Assembly: GCF_007833275.1 (NCBI RefSeq)
Contig: NZ_CP042241.1
Span: forward strand, 1,612,001 to 1,676,000
DNA: 64,000 nt
Source: Salarchaeum sp. JOR-1
Lineage (GTDB): Archaea; Halobacteriota; Halobacteria; Halobacteriales; Halobacteriaceae
Reading direction: 5' to 3'
Part shown: positions 1-8,636 of the stretch, one piece after another
Numbering within the stretch: position 1 is the first letter of the stretch
Layout of the letters: every line of letters begins with the position of its first letter
Notes under the pieces: generated by a model
The model's input: only the letters and a program-made list of their open reading frames with translations
Databases searched by the model: none
What the model was told of the DNA's origin: nothing
Made by a program: the position numbers and the translations under genes

Positions 1-1403
1 TCGAAACGACCACGGAATACGGGTCGCCCTCCTACGTCAGCGACTACCGCTCCCGGAGTTCCGAGCGGACTCGGAACGCCGTCGACCACGAGTTCGACGA
101 CGACGATTACGTCGCGTTCGAGAGCGCGCTCGACTTCGTGGAGGACGCGTCGAACGACGTGGTCGCCGTCGACCGCGTCGTCGGCCGCCACCCCGACACG
201 TCGTTCGTCTGCCGGCTGTTCGTCCCGAAGGCGTACGGCCGCATCGCGCTCGCCTGGGCGAAACTCCTCGAACCCGCGCCCGCGGACGCCGACCCCGACT
301 TCGTGACGGTGCAGGTGCCCGAGCGCGACGAGACGACTATCCGCGTCCTCCCCGAGGAAGGCGTCACCGCCGTCCTGGGGAGCGACTACACGGGCGAGGC
401 GAAGAAGTCCTTCCTCCGGCTCTACATGTACCGCGCGAAACAGCAGGGCGGCCTCGGCCTGCACGCGGGATCGAAGCGCGTCCACCTCGACGACGACGCG
501 GGCGAGCGCGACGTCGGCCAGCTCTTCCTCGGCCTGTCCGGGACGGGGAAGTCCACGCTGACGAGCCACGGGCTCTGGCTCGACGACCCCGAGGGCGCGG
601 AGATGCTGCAGGACGACGTGTGCGCGCTCCTCCCGAACGGCACCGTCACCGGCAGCGAGGGTGCGGGCCTCTACATCAAGACCATCGGCCTCGAAGCCGA
701 CGAACAGCCCGAACTGTACGACGCCGCCACCTCCGAGACCGCCGTGCTGGAGAACGTCGCGGTGGACGACGACGGCGCCGTCCACTTCGACGAACCCCGG
801 TACGGGTCGAACAGCCGAGCCGTCGTCCTGCGCGACGAACTGGAGAGCGCCGCGGACGACATCGACCTCCCTTCGGTCGACCAGGTGTTCTTCATCACCC
901 GGAACCCCCTGATGCCGCCGGTCGCGAAGCTCGACGAGGCCCAGGCGGCGGCCGCGTTCATGCTCGGCGAGTCCGTCGAGACGAGCGCGGGCGACCCCTC
1001 GCGGGCGGGCGAGTCCATCCGCGTCGTCGGCACCAACCCGTTCATCATGGGCTCTGCGGGCGAGGAGGGCAACCGCTTTCGCGACCTCATCAGCGACCTC
1101 GGCGTCGACTGCTTCGTCCTGAACACGGGCGTCGTCGGCACGGACACGCCCGCCGACGTGGGCGTCGAGGAGACCGTCGCATTGCTCGAAGCCGTCGCGC
1201 GCGGCACCGTCTCCTGGACCCAGGACGACGACCTCGGCCTCACCGTCCCGAGCCAGGTTCCCGGCATGGACGTCTCGAAGTTCTCCGTCCCCGAGCGCAC
1301 CAGCGACTTCGCCGACGCGCACCGGTCGCTCGCGCAGGAACGCCGCGAGTACCTCGAATCCTTCCCCGAACTGGACGACGACATCGTCGACGCGACCTAC
1401 TGA
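1..1403 (+). CDS. pckA: Phosphoenolpyruvate carboxykinase (ATP), 5' truncated by window edge
   Basis: Cytosolic enzyme converting oxaloacetate and ATP to PEP, CO2 and ADP, the entry step of gluconeogenesis. The open frame runs from base 3 without a start, so the N-terminus lies outside the window. The kinase P-loop GLSGTGKST is encoded near base 530, preceded by GLGLHAGSKR, and is followed by a metal-binding-like QDDVCAL and by FFITRNPLMPPVAKL and NPFIMGSAGEEGNRF typical of the haloarchaeal branch of ATP-type PEPCK. The stop TGA is at 1401-1403. The next gene is convergent, with two GC-rich hairpins in between. Family assignment rests on the P-loop and overall resemblance; about 100 or more N-terminal residues are missing. 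Confidence 0.9.
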   Translation, partial: ETTTEYGSPSYVSDYRSRSSERTRNAVDHEFDDDDYVAFESALDFVEDASNDVVAVDRVVGRHPDTSFVCRLFVPKAYGRIALAWAKLLEPAPADADPDFVTVQVPERDETTIRVLPEEGVTAVLGSDYTGEAKKSFLRLYMYRAKQQGGLGLHAGSKRVHLDDDAGERDVGQLFLGLSGTGKSTLTSHGLWLDDPEGAEMLQDDVCALLPNGTVTGSEGAGLYIKTIGLEADEQPELYDAATSETAVLENVAVDDDGAVHFDEPRYGSNSRAVVLRDELESAADDIDLPSVDQVFFITRNPLMPPVAKLDEAQAAAAFMLGESVETSAGDPSRAGESIRVVGTNPFIMGSAGEEGNRFRDLISDLGVDCFVLNTGVVGTDTPADVGVEETVALLEAVARGTVSWTQDDDLGLTVPSQVPGMDVSKFSVPERTSDFADAHRSLAQERREYLESFPELDDDIVDATY

Positions 1404-1513
1404 GGCCTCCCGAGAGTTATTTTCGCGAACGCCGAATAGAGTTATAGTCTCGCGAGCGCTCCGAACGAGTAGGTGCACGCGGGCACCTGCTCCCGTTTGT
1501 CATCCACATAGTC

Positions 1514-1531
1514 CGGCCCGCTCCCGGGCCG
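1514..1531 (-). terminator. GC-rich hairpin between convergent genes
   Basis: A perfect 7-bp inverted repeat CGGCCCG/CGGGCCG with a 4-nt loop lies just past the stop of the minus-strand phosphoesterase gene. A second hairpin, AGGTGC/GCACCT, sits at 1471-1488. Both lie between convergent genes, where a 3'-end structure is expected. Neither has the long T-run typical of archaeal termination, so the role is inferred. Confidence 0.3.
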
Positions 1532-1537
1532 CTTTCG

Positions 1538-2479
1538 CTACTCCTCGACCAGCGGGAAGCGCGCGAGCCGCGCCGCCGCGATGGACGTGAGTCCGCGCGA
1601 GGTCGTGGAGTCGCCGCCGCGGACGTTGTGCGCGAGTTCCATGCCGGTGGTGTCCGCCACGGGAACCAGGCGGACTTCGGTGCCGTCGGGGCCGACCTCG
1701 AAGAGGAGGTAGGACTGCGGGAACGAACACGTCGTCGGCGACATCACCTCGCGAACCCCGTCGATTGTCGCGACCGCGGGCAGGTGGAGGTGGCCGGTGA
1801 GGACGACCGGGTCGGTGCCGGTGGCGAGCGCGTCCACCAGGTCGTCCGTGTTCCGCGTGATCGGCGGTATCGCCATCTCCGCCTCGACCTCGTCACGGTG
1901 CGAGCGCAACTGGTCGTACGTCGGCGGGAGGTTGTGGTGCATAAGCACGAAGACGGGCCCCTCCTCGGCGAGCGCGTCCCGGAGGAAGTCGAGTTGCTCG
2001 GGGGGCACGTCGCCCTCGTGGGAGTCGAGCAGTCGGTCGTCGCCGCCCGAACTGTTGAGGCCGACGACGGTCACGTCGCCCACGTCCGCGCGGAACGGGA
2101 GGCTGCCCGGCGTGTACTGCTCGACGAACCGGTCGAGCGACGGCGTGTCGTGGTCGTCCCCGTCTTTGCGCACGTCGTGGTTCCCCGGAACCGCGTAGAA
2201 CGGCACGTCGAGCGACTCCAGAATCCCGTCCACGGTCTCGTAGTTCCATAGCTCGCCGTCCTTCGTCAGGTCGCCCGGGGAGAGGACGGCGTCGAGGTCG
2301 CGGCCCGCCATGTCCTCGACGGCGGCGCGGAAGTGCGCTTCAGTGTGCTCGAAGAGTTTCGATGTGCCCTCCGCCTCCGTCGAGAGGTGGGGGTCGGCGA
2401 CGACGGCGAACCGCGTCGTCTCGTCGCTGCGTGGTCGCGCGAACCGTGCCATCAGGCTGCCGGGGTGTGTCTCAGTCAT
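1538..2479 (-). CDS. Calcineurin-like metallophosphoesterase (Icc type)
   Basis: A 313-residue dimetal phosphoesterase. The ordered motifs are visible: ADPH near residue 29, SPGD near 68, PGNHD near 97, a metal-ligand HH in LMHHNLPP, and GHLHLP towards the C-terminus. This order matches the Icc/CpdA-like branch acting on cyclic nucleotides or other phosphodiesters; the true substrate is unknown. Its start ATG overlaps the stop of the upstream minus-strand gene by 8 nt, so the two are almost certainly co-transcribed and translationally coupled. An internal Met at residue 10 is an alternative start, but the overlap favours the first. Confidence 0.85.
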   Translation of the reverse strand: MTETHPGSLMARFARPRSDETTRFAVVADPHLSTEAEGTSKLFEHTEAHFRAAVEDMAGRDLDAVLSPGDLTKDGELWNYETVDGILESLDVPFYAVPGNHDVRKDGDDHDTPSLDRFVEQYTPGSLPFRADVGDVTVVGLNSSGGDDRLLDSHEGDVPPEQLDFLRDALAEEGPVFVLMHHNLPPTYDQLRSHRDEVEAEMAIPPITRNTDDLVDALATGTDPVVLTGHLHLPAVATIDGVREVMSPTTCSFPQSYLLFEVGPDGTEVRLVPVADTTGMELAHNVRGGDSTTSRGLTSIAAARLARFPLVEE

Positions 2480-2996
2480 CGAAGAATAGCTCGGGGTTGT
2501 CGAACTCGACTGTTCCGTAGTGCGTCTCGTCGAGCGCGCGAACGTGCGCGCGAAGCACGCCCTCCGAGCGGGCGTGTTCCGCGAGTCCGGTCGCGGCGTC
2601 CTCGGGGAACGCGCCGACGAGGAGGACGGCGTCCGCCGCCTCGGCGTTCCGCACCTCTATGACGAGGTAGCGCGTCCCGCCCGCGGACTCCGCGTACACG
2701 ACGTAGTCCGTGACGCCCTCCGCGACGAGTGTCTCGAAGTCCTCGCCCTCCTCGCTCGGGACGACGAACGCCAGGCCCACGGTGTCGGTTCCCTCGACGT
2801 CGGGGCCGACGGGGGCGAGGTGGCCGGCGCGGACCGTCGTCGCGTCCCACCCGTCCTCGACGAGGGCGTCGGCGCGCTGTTCGGCCTCGCTCAGGGTTCG
2901 TCCCCAGGCGTTCGTCTCCCGGATGTCGTTCGCACCCGGTGGATCGTCAGCCATCAGGTACGGAGTGGCGTCACCTCCACTCGAATCTTCCGTCAT
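2472..2996 (-). CDS. Conserved haloarchaeal protein (DUF7529-like)
   Basis: A 174-residue acidic protein without signal peptide or membrane segment. I recall similar haloarchaeal proteins under the name DUF7529, but that cannot be verified here. The N-terminal 20 residues look disordered (MTEDSSGGDAT), followed by an alternating alpha/beta pattern. First gene of a two-gene operon with the metallophosphoesterase (8-nt overlap). An A+T-rich tract starts just upstream at 3001; a TATA-like stretch near 3023 is at the right distance for a leaderless minus-strand transcript. Function unknown; the pairing suggests a partner or substrate-handling role for the phosphoesterase. Confidence 0.7.
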   Translation of the reverse strand: MTEDSSGGDATPYLMADDPPGANDIRETNAWGRTLSEAEQRADALVEDGWDATTVRAGHLAPVGPDVEGTDTVGLAFVVPSEEGEDFETLVAEGVTDYVVYAESAGGTRYLVIEVRNAEAADAVLLVGAFPEDAATGLAEHARSEGVLRAHVRALDETHYGTVEFDNPELFFDD

Positions 2997-3000
2997 TACC

Positions 3001-3113
3001 TACACCATACCTATATATTTATATTTATAAATAAATATGCCTACGTTGCATACAGTATCTTATATATAATGCGTGGGAAAGAGTCAAGTAGTTTGTTATA
3101 TATCTACTACACG
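3001..3113. promoter_or_regulatory. A+T-rich divergent promoter region
   Basis: About 110 bp of almost pure A/T in an otherwise GC-rich region, separating the minus-strand operon (start 2996) from the plus-strand transporter operon (start 3114). TATA-like stretches lie around 3010-3028, 3060-3069 and 3094-3105. The one near 3060 would start a plus transcript around 3090; the one near 3023 (read on minus) fits a leaderless start at 2996. Sites are inferred from spacing. Confidence 0.55.
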
Positions 3114-4964
3114 ATGTCGGGAGACACCACCCGTCGAGGCTTCTTGACTGCTGCAGGAACTGGCGTAGCCGCCGCCATCGCCGGCTGCTCGAGTTCCGGC
3201 GATAACACGACCCAGGACGACGGTACACAGACACCCGGGGGAGGGACGCTCGAGATGATGGCAACTGGTTCTATCCAGACGCTCGACCCTATCAACGCCA
3301 AGGGATCCGGCGCCGGATACAACCAGTACGGCGAACCCCTCATGCAGTTCCCTAACGGCCTCTATCCCCCGGAGGCCGCGCTCGTCGAGGACTACAGCAT
3401 GTCCGAGGACGGGCTCACGTACACGTTCAACCTCAAGCAAGACCTCACCTTCCACGACGGCCAGGAGTTCACCGCACAGGACGCCGTCTACACGTATCGC
3501 CGGATGGCCGAGTCGTCGAACTCCCGTAACAAGGACGACATCATCGGCCAGACGATGACCATCGAACACGAGAAGGACGCGAGTATCGCGGCACCCAAGG
3601 ACGAGGAAACGCTCGACGACATCGTCCCGAAGAGCCTCGCCGTCCGCGCACCCGACGACTACACGTTCGAATTCGACCTCGCAGCGCCCTTCGAGTACAC
3701 GCTCTTCCAGATTGCGGGCGGGAACTGGGCCATCCTTCCCGAGAACGCCGTCGGCGACATCGAGGGCTACGAGGGCAAGTACAGTTACAACGAGTTCTTC
3801 AGCACCGCGAACGGCGGCCCGAAGTACGCCGGGCTCGGCGCGTTCCAGGTCGACTCCTGGACGAAGGGAAGCGAAATCACGCTCTCCGCGTTCGAGAACT
3901 ACTGGAACGGCGAACCCGAACTCGACGAAATCCGCTTCACCGTCGTCACGAGCGGGAACACGCGACTCAACCGCTTCAAGGGCGGGAACGCGCACATCCT
4001 CGAAGGGATGCCGACCGCCTCATTCAACCCCGACAACGTCTCCATCGAGGAGACGAAGGGCAGCCGCAAAGTCGGGACGTACACGTTCGGCGACGGCACC
4101 GAGGTCAACTACGGCCAGATTCCCGCGCTCACGACGGAGTACCTCGTGTTCAACGCGCTCAAAGTGCCGATTCCGGTTCGGAAGGCGTTCGCGTACGCGC
4201 TGAACCAGCACGACGTCGCTGAGAACGTCTACAAGGGAACCGCGACGCCCGCCTACCACATCACGCCCCCGGACCCCTACCCGACATTCGAGGAGGGCGT
4301 CACCTCCCGCGAGACGTACACCCGTCACGCCGAGGAAGGCTATCAGTCCAACACCGAGTGGGCGGAGAACGGCTATCCGTACGGCTACGGCGAAACCATG
4401 CTCGACGCGGCGACACAGGTGATGGAGGACGCCGGCTACAGCGAGGACAACATGTTCTCCCTCACCGCGACCACCAAGTCCGGGGACGACGCGTACACGC
4501 AAGTCCTCACCACCCTCCAGTCGAAGCTCCGCGCCGCCCACGTCGACATGGAAATCACGGAAGCGAGCATGGGAACCATCATCAGCCAAGCCATCAACGG
4601 CAGCATGGAGGTGTTCGCGCTCGGTGACGGCATGGAGTATCCCGGCCCGCAGAACTTCCTCCGCTACCTCCACGGAAAGAACCCGAGCGGCCAGTTCACT
4701 CGGTGGGGCGCGGAAGGCAGCTACTACGACGAGGACATCTACCAGCTCGCCCGCAACACGTGGGAGGAGCAGTATACCGGCGACGACGCCACGGCCGAGA
4801 CGCAGGCTGAGGCGTTCCAGACCATCGAGGAGGTCAACTGGGCGTCGGTTCAGGAACTCCCGCTCGTCAATCCCATCAGTCAGCGCTTCTGGCACCAGAA
4901 CGTCGACGTGACGATGTACGGCGTGATGGAGAACCAGACCTTCGACGACGTCACCATCGAGTAG
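3114..4964 (+). CDS. Peptide/oligopeptide-type ABC transporter substrate-binding lipoprotein
   Basis: Family-5 extracellular solute-binding protein of 616 residues. The start chosen is the ATG at 3114, because it directly gives a Tat signal (TTRRGFLTAAGTG) and a lipobox (AIAGCSSS) for lipid anchoring outside the membrane; the longer open frame upstream runs through the neighbouring antisense gene. After a Ser/Thr/Gln-rich linker come the family features LDPINAKGSG, an LTYTFNLKQ core followed by TFHDGQEFTAQDAVYTY, and a long C-terminal lobe. It is the first gene of a five-gene operon with two permeases and two ATPases. Substrate (di-, oligopeptide or sugar-like) cannot be told from the sequence. 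Confidence 0.9.
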   Translation: MSGDTTRRGFLTAAGTGVAAAIAGCSSSGDNTTQDDGTQTPGGGTLEMMATGSIQTLDPINAKGSGAGYNQYGEPLMQFPNGLYPPEAALVEDYSMSEDGLTYTFNLKQDLTFHDGQEFTAQDAVYTYRRMAESSNSRNKDDIIGQTMTIEHEKDASIAAPKDEETLDDIVPKSLAVRAPDDYTFEFDLAAPFEYTLFQIAGGNWAILPENAVGDIEGYEGKYSYNEFFSTANGGPKYAGLGAFQVDSWTKGSEITLSAFENYWNGEPELDEIRFTVVTSGNTRLNRFKGGNAHILEGMPTASFNPDNVSIEETKGSRKVGTYTFGDGTEVNYGQIPALTTEYLVFNALKVPIPVRKAFAYALNQHDVAENVYKGTATPAYHITPPDPYPTFEEGVTSRETYTRHAEEGYQSNTEWAENGYPYGYGETMLDAATQVMEDAGYSEDNMFSLTATTKSGDDAYTQVLTTLQSKLRAAHVDMEITEASMGTIISQAINGSMEVFALGDGMEYPGPQNFLRYLHGKNPSGQFTRWGAEGSYYDEDIYQLARNTWEEQYTGDDATAETQAEAFQTIEEVNWASVQELPLVNPISQRFWHQNVDVTMYGVMENQTFDDVTIE

Positions 4965-5114
4965 CGCGGCCGAGGCGAATCCCCGCCTTTCAAACGACGC
5001 GAACCCCCAATATTTCGATACCCTATATGCATTCATACGGCGCGACCGAACGCCGCTCTGGTGTCCGCGAGTTCGGTCCAGCACCGCATACGACAACACG
5101 ACGGAGGGTAGACC

Positions 5115-6137
5115 GTGAGTAGACTCAAGTACCTCGGAAAGCGGGTGTTGATGATGATTCCAGTCGTCTGGCTGGGCGCGTCGATGACGTGGTTCATCAT
5201 TTTCATGGGGCCGATAGATCCCGCGGCCCGGCTGTTGAGCGAGGGCCAGACGCGGAACCCCGCCGCGTACCGGCGGGCGCAGGAACAACTCGGTCTGAAC
5301 CAACCGCCACTCCAGCACTACCTGGACTGGATGTGGAACCTCGTCACGTTCGACCTCGGACAGACGTGGTTGCTCTACCAGGGGTCGAGCGTGAACGCGC
5401 TCATCCTCGACTTCCTCCCGCGAACGCTCTTCCTCGGATTCTGGAGCGTTCTCATCGCCGTTCTCATCGGAATCCCGCTCGGGTTCTACGCGGGAATGCG
5501 CTCGAACACCGTCATGGACTACGTCGCGTCCATGGGCGGTATCGTCTGGCGTGCGATGCCGAACTTCTGGCTCGCCATCATGCTCCTCGTCCTCCTCCAG
5601 AACTCGGAAGCCTACTTCTTCGGCTTCAACTGGCAGACGTTCGGCGTGAATCTCGGCGCGCTCACCGGCGCCCCCGATATGTCGAAAATTTGGACTGTTG
5701 AGGGGTTCCTCGCGGCGACGAAGAAAACAATTCCCGCGGCGCTCGTGCTCGGGTCGGCGTCGATGGGGAACGAGATGCGTATCGGCCGCACCGCCGTCCT
5801 CGAAGTGAAGAACCAGGAGTACGTCGACCTCGCGCGGGCGAAGGGCGTCTCCGACCGCGCCATCGTCTGGAAGCACATCTTCCGGAACGCCCTCATCCCC
5901 CTGGTGCCCGTCATCACGAGCGAGGCGTTCCTCCTCATCGGCGGGAGCGTGCTCGTCGAAACCGTCTTCGGCATCAACGGCATCGGCTGGCTGTTCTACC
6001 GCGCCGCCATCCAGGGCGACCTCCCGCTCGTCGGCTCCCTGATGTACATCTTCATCCTCATGATTGTCGGAGTAAACCTACTACAGGACGTCCTGTACAC
6101 GTTCATCGACCCGCGCGTCGGACTGGAGGGGAACTAG
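5115..6137 (+). CDS. ABC transporter permease (DppB/OppB type)
   Basis: A 340-residue inner-membrane permease with six predicted helices. It starts with a short cytoplasmic stretch MSRLKYLGKRVL then a first helix, as in DppB. The cytoplasmic EAA-like loop that contacts the ATPases reads VDLARAKGVSDRAIVWKHIFRNAL near residues 240-262. The start is GTG at 5115, chosen because GGAGG lies 7-8 nt upstream (5103-5107) and it matches family length. It lies 150 bp after the binding protein and 1 bp before the second permease. Confidence 0.88.
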   Translation: MSRLKYLGKRVLMMIPVVWLGASMTWFIIFMGPIDPAARLLSEGQTRNPAAYRRAQEQLGLNQPPLQHYLDWMWNLVTFDLGQTWLLYQGSSVNALILDFLPRTLFLGFWSVLIAVLIGIPLGFYAGMRSNTVMDYVASMGGIVWRAMPNFWLAIMLLVLLQNSEAYFFGFNWQTFGVNLGALTGAPDMSKIWTVEGFLAATKKTIPAALVLGSASMGNEMRIGRTAVLEVKNQEYVDLARAKGVSDRAIVWKHIFRNALIPLVPVITSEAFLLIGGSVLVETVFGINGIGWLFYRAAIQGDLPLVGSLMYIFILMIVGVNLLQDVLYTFIDPRVGLEGN

Positions 6138-6138
6138 C

Positions 6139-7596
6139 ATGTCGGAGACCGCCACCAACGACTCGTCCGGCGTCACCGACAGCGAGCAACGCGCGCTCAC
6201 CGACACGCGATTCATCGCGTGGGCGCTAGCCGGACTCGTTCTGTTCGCCGTCGAAGCCCCCGCGCTCGTCACGTTCGTCACGGGCTTCCTCGCGGACGCC
6301 GTCGCGGCGTTCCCGTCCTCGTACGCGACAACCGCCGCCGATATCCTCGTCGGCATCGAACGCGCCGCGACGGATCTCCCGACACTCCTCTCTCGCGAAC
6401 TCGTGCCGAACGAGGGGTACTGGAACGGCGAACAGTGGGTCGGCACCTTCCTCGGCCTCTCGCCCGCCGCGTCCTGGGCGATTCGCGTCGCCCTCGTGTA
6501 CGCGTACGCGTTCGCGTGGCTCGGCTGGCTCGTGGCGGGCTACCGCCTCTACCGGCGGCGCTACCGGACGGCCGACTGGACGCCGCGCGACGACGTGGTC
6601 GACCGGTTCCGCGGGCACTCCTGGGGGAAGTTCGGATTAGTCGTCGTCTTCCTCTTCGTGACGATGGCCGTCTTCGCGCCGACGCTCGGCCCGACGACGG
6701 TCGACCAGAACATGCGGAACTCCTACGAGCACGAAATCAAGTACTGGGACGCGGACGCCCAGGAAGTGCAGTCGACGCTCGTCGGACAGGCGAACCGCGA
6801 CTCGGAGTCAGCCGGTAACTCCGCGAACGTCGGCCCGTTCTCCTACGACGACTACGGCCGCTACCATCCGTTCGGAACGATGCCCACCGGCAGGGATCTC
6901 TTCACGTTCATCGTCGTCGGGTCGCGAATATCGCTCATCATCGGCGTCCTCTCCGTCGCGTTGAGCGCGCTGCTCGCGACCTCGCTCGCACTCCTCTCAG
7001 CGTACTACAAGGGGCGCGTCGACCTCAGCCTCGTCCTCCTCTCTGACGCGGTGATGGCGATGCCACAGTTACTCCTGCTCATCATGCTCAGCAAGGTGCT
7101 CTCCGACACCTGGATTGGCGGTATCTACAGCGGCGGGTTCGTGCTCGCACTCATCTTCGCGGGGACGGGCTGGACGTACATGTGGCGGTCCGTCCGCGGA
7201 CCCGCCCTCCAGGTGTCGGAACGCTCCTGGATCGACGCCGCGAGAAGCTTCGGACAGACACCAGTTACCATCATGCGACAACACATGCTTCCGTACGTCA
7301 CCGGCTACCTGCTCATCTACGGCTCGATGACGCTCGGCGGCGCCATCATCTCCATCGCCGGCCTCTCCTACCTCGGGCTCGGCGTCGCACCGCCCACGCC
7401 CGAGTGGGGGCGCGCAATCAACCTCGGACAGGACTACGTGGCGACGGGGTCGTGGCACATCTCGCTCATCCCGGGCATCCTCATCACCATCGTCGTCACG
7501 GGCTTCAACGCGCTCGGCGACGGCATCCGTGACGCCATCGACCCGCAGTCCGACAGCGCGACCGGCGAGACCGCCGGCCGCGGGGGTGGCGCATGA
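6139..7596 (+). CDS. ABC transporter permease (DppC/OppC type) with N-terminal extension
   Basis: A 485-residue permease, much longer than the usual 300 residues. The first 150 residues hold about three hydrophobic segments with an outside loop, and are absent from bacterial DppC. The classical part begins near residue 155 (SWGKFGLVVVFLFVTM), carries a large external loop, then five helices. The EAA loop SWIDAARSFGQTPVTIMRQ lies near residue 370. Such extended permeases are common in haloarchaeal peptide-type systems. The stop overlaps the next gene by ATGA at 7593. Confidence 0.87.
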   Translation: MSETATNDSSGVTDSEQRALTDTRFIAWALAGLVLFAVEAPALVTFVTGFLADAVAAFPSSYATTAADILVGIERAATDLPTLLSRELVPNEGYWNGEQWVGTFLGLSPAASWAIRVALVYAYAFAWLGWLVAGYRLYRRRYRTADWTPRDDVVDRFRGHSWGKFGLVVVFLFVTMAVFAPTLGPTTVDQNMRNSYEHEIKYWDADAQEVQSTLVGQANRDSESAGNSANVGPFSYDDYGRYHPFGTMPTGRDLFTFIVVGSRISLIIGVLSVALSALLATSLALLSAYYKGRVDLSLVLLSDAVMAMPQLLLLIMLSKVLSDTWIGGIYSGGFVLALIFAGTGWTYMWRSVRGPALQVSERSWIDAARSFGQTPVTIMRQHMLPYVTGYLLIYGSMTLGGAIISIAGLSYLGLGVAPPTPEWGRAINLGQDYVATGSWHISLIPGILITIVVTGFNALGDGIRDAIDPQSDSATGETAGRGGGA

Positions 7597-8636
7597 GCGA
7601 GACGCAGCGCGTCACCGACGCACCCCTCCTGTCCGTCCGCGACCTGCGGACGGTGTTCCACACGGAACGCGAGGACATCCACGCCGTCGACGGCGTCTCC
7701 TTCGACATCTACGAGGGCGAGTCCGTCGGCCTCGTCGGCGAGTCCGGGAGCGGGAAGTCCGTCACCGCCCGCTCCATTCTCGGTTTGGTCGACGAACCCG
7801 GCCACATCGAGGACGGCGAGATTCAGTTCCGCGGGGACAACCTCGTGGAGGACGGCTGGGACGCCCACCGCGGCGACATCTCCATCGTCTTCCAGGATCC
7901 CAGTAACGCCCTCAACCCCGTCTACACGGTCGGAAACCAGATTCGTGAAGCGCTCTCCATCCACCAGGATCTCTCCGGGGCGGCGGCGCGCGAGGAAGCG
8001 GTCGACCTCCTCGAAACCGTCGGCATTCCGGACGCCGACCGCCGCGTCGAGGAGTACCCGCACGAGCTCTCCGGGGGGATGCAGCAGCGCGCGGTCATCG
8101 CCATCGCGCTCGCCTGCGACCCGGACGTGCTCGTCTGCGACGAACCGACCACGGCGCTGGACGTGACGATTCAGGCGCAGATCCTCGATTTGCTGGACGA
8201 CCTGCGGCGCGAGGAGGGGCTCGCGCTGCTGTTCATCACGCACGACATGGGCGTCATCGAGGAGGCGACCGACCGCGTGAACGTCATTTACGCGGGCGAG
8301 GTCGTCGAGCACGCGTCGACGGAGACGCTGTTCGAGAACCCGAAACACCCCTACACGCAGGCGCTCCTGAAGAGCATCCCGGGCCGCACCGACCCGGGGC
8401 AGGAACTCCCGACGATTCCGGGCGAGGTGCCGACGCCGACCGAACCCGCGACGGACTGCCGGTTCGCGCCGCGGTGTCCGAAAGCCTTCGACGCCTGCAC
8501 GCAGGTCCACCCCGAACCCATCGACATCGAGGAGACCGAGACCGAACACGAGGCCGCCTGTCTGCTCTACCCCGACGACCGCCCGCGACAGGAGGCCGTC
8601 GAACTGCACCAGTCGAAGACGGAGGACGACCGATGA
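7593..8636 (+). CDS. ABC transporter ATP-binding protein (DppD/OppD type)
   Basis: A 347-residue cytoplasmic ATPase that powers the transporter. Walker A is GESGSGKSV near residue 50, the signature ELSGGMQQR near 155, Walker B VLVCDEPTTALD near 175, and a switch His in FITHDMG. The C-terminal oligopeptide-family extension carries the cysteine cluster CRFAPRCPKAFDAC. Overlaps of 4 nt at both ends (with the permease and with the second ATPase) show tight translational coupling. Confidence 0.92.
   Translation: MSETQRVTDAPLLSVRDLRTVFHTEREDIHAVDGVSFDIYEGESVGLVGESGSGKSVTARSILGLVDEPGHIEDGEIQFRGDNLVEDGWDAHRGDISIVFQDPSNALNPVYTVGNQIREALSIHQDLSGAAAREEAVDLLETVGIPDADRRVEEYPHELSGGMQQRAVIAIALACDPDVLVCDEPTTALDVTIQAQILDLLDDLRREEGLALLFITHDMGVIEEATDRVNVIYAGEVVEHASTETLFENPKHPYTQALLKSIPGRTDPGQELPTIPGEVPTPTEPATDCRFAPRCPKAFDACTQVHPEPIDIEETETEHEAACLLYPDDRPRQEAVELHQSKTEDDR

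Noticed and set aside
620-1447. Long plus-strand frame of 275 codons, very rich in Arg and Pro
   Set aside because: It lies inside pckA in another frame; such Arg/Pro/Gly-rich frames are usual shadows of GC-rich haloarchaeal genes. The same holds for many others.
2520-3113. N-terminal extension of the substrate-binding protein frame
   Set aside because: It runs antisense through the upstream gene; the Tat signal starts at 3114.
4020-5876. Minus-strand frame of 618 codons
   Set aside because: Overlaps the well-supported binding-protein and permease genes; no family motif and shadow-like composition.
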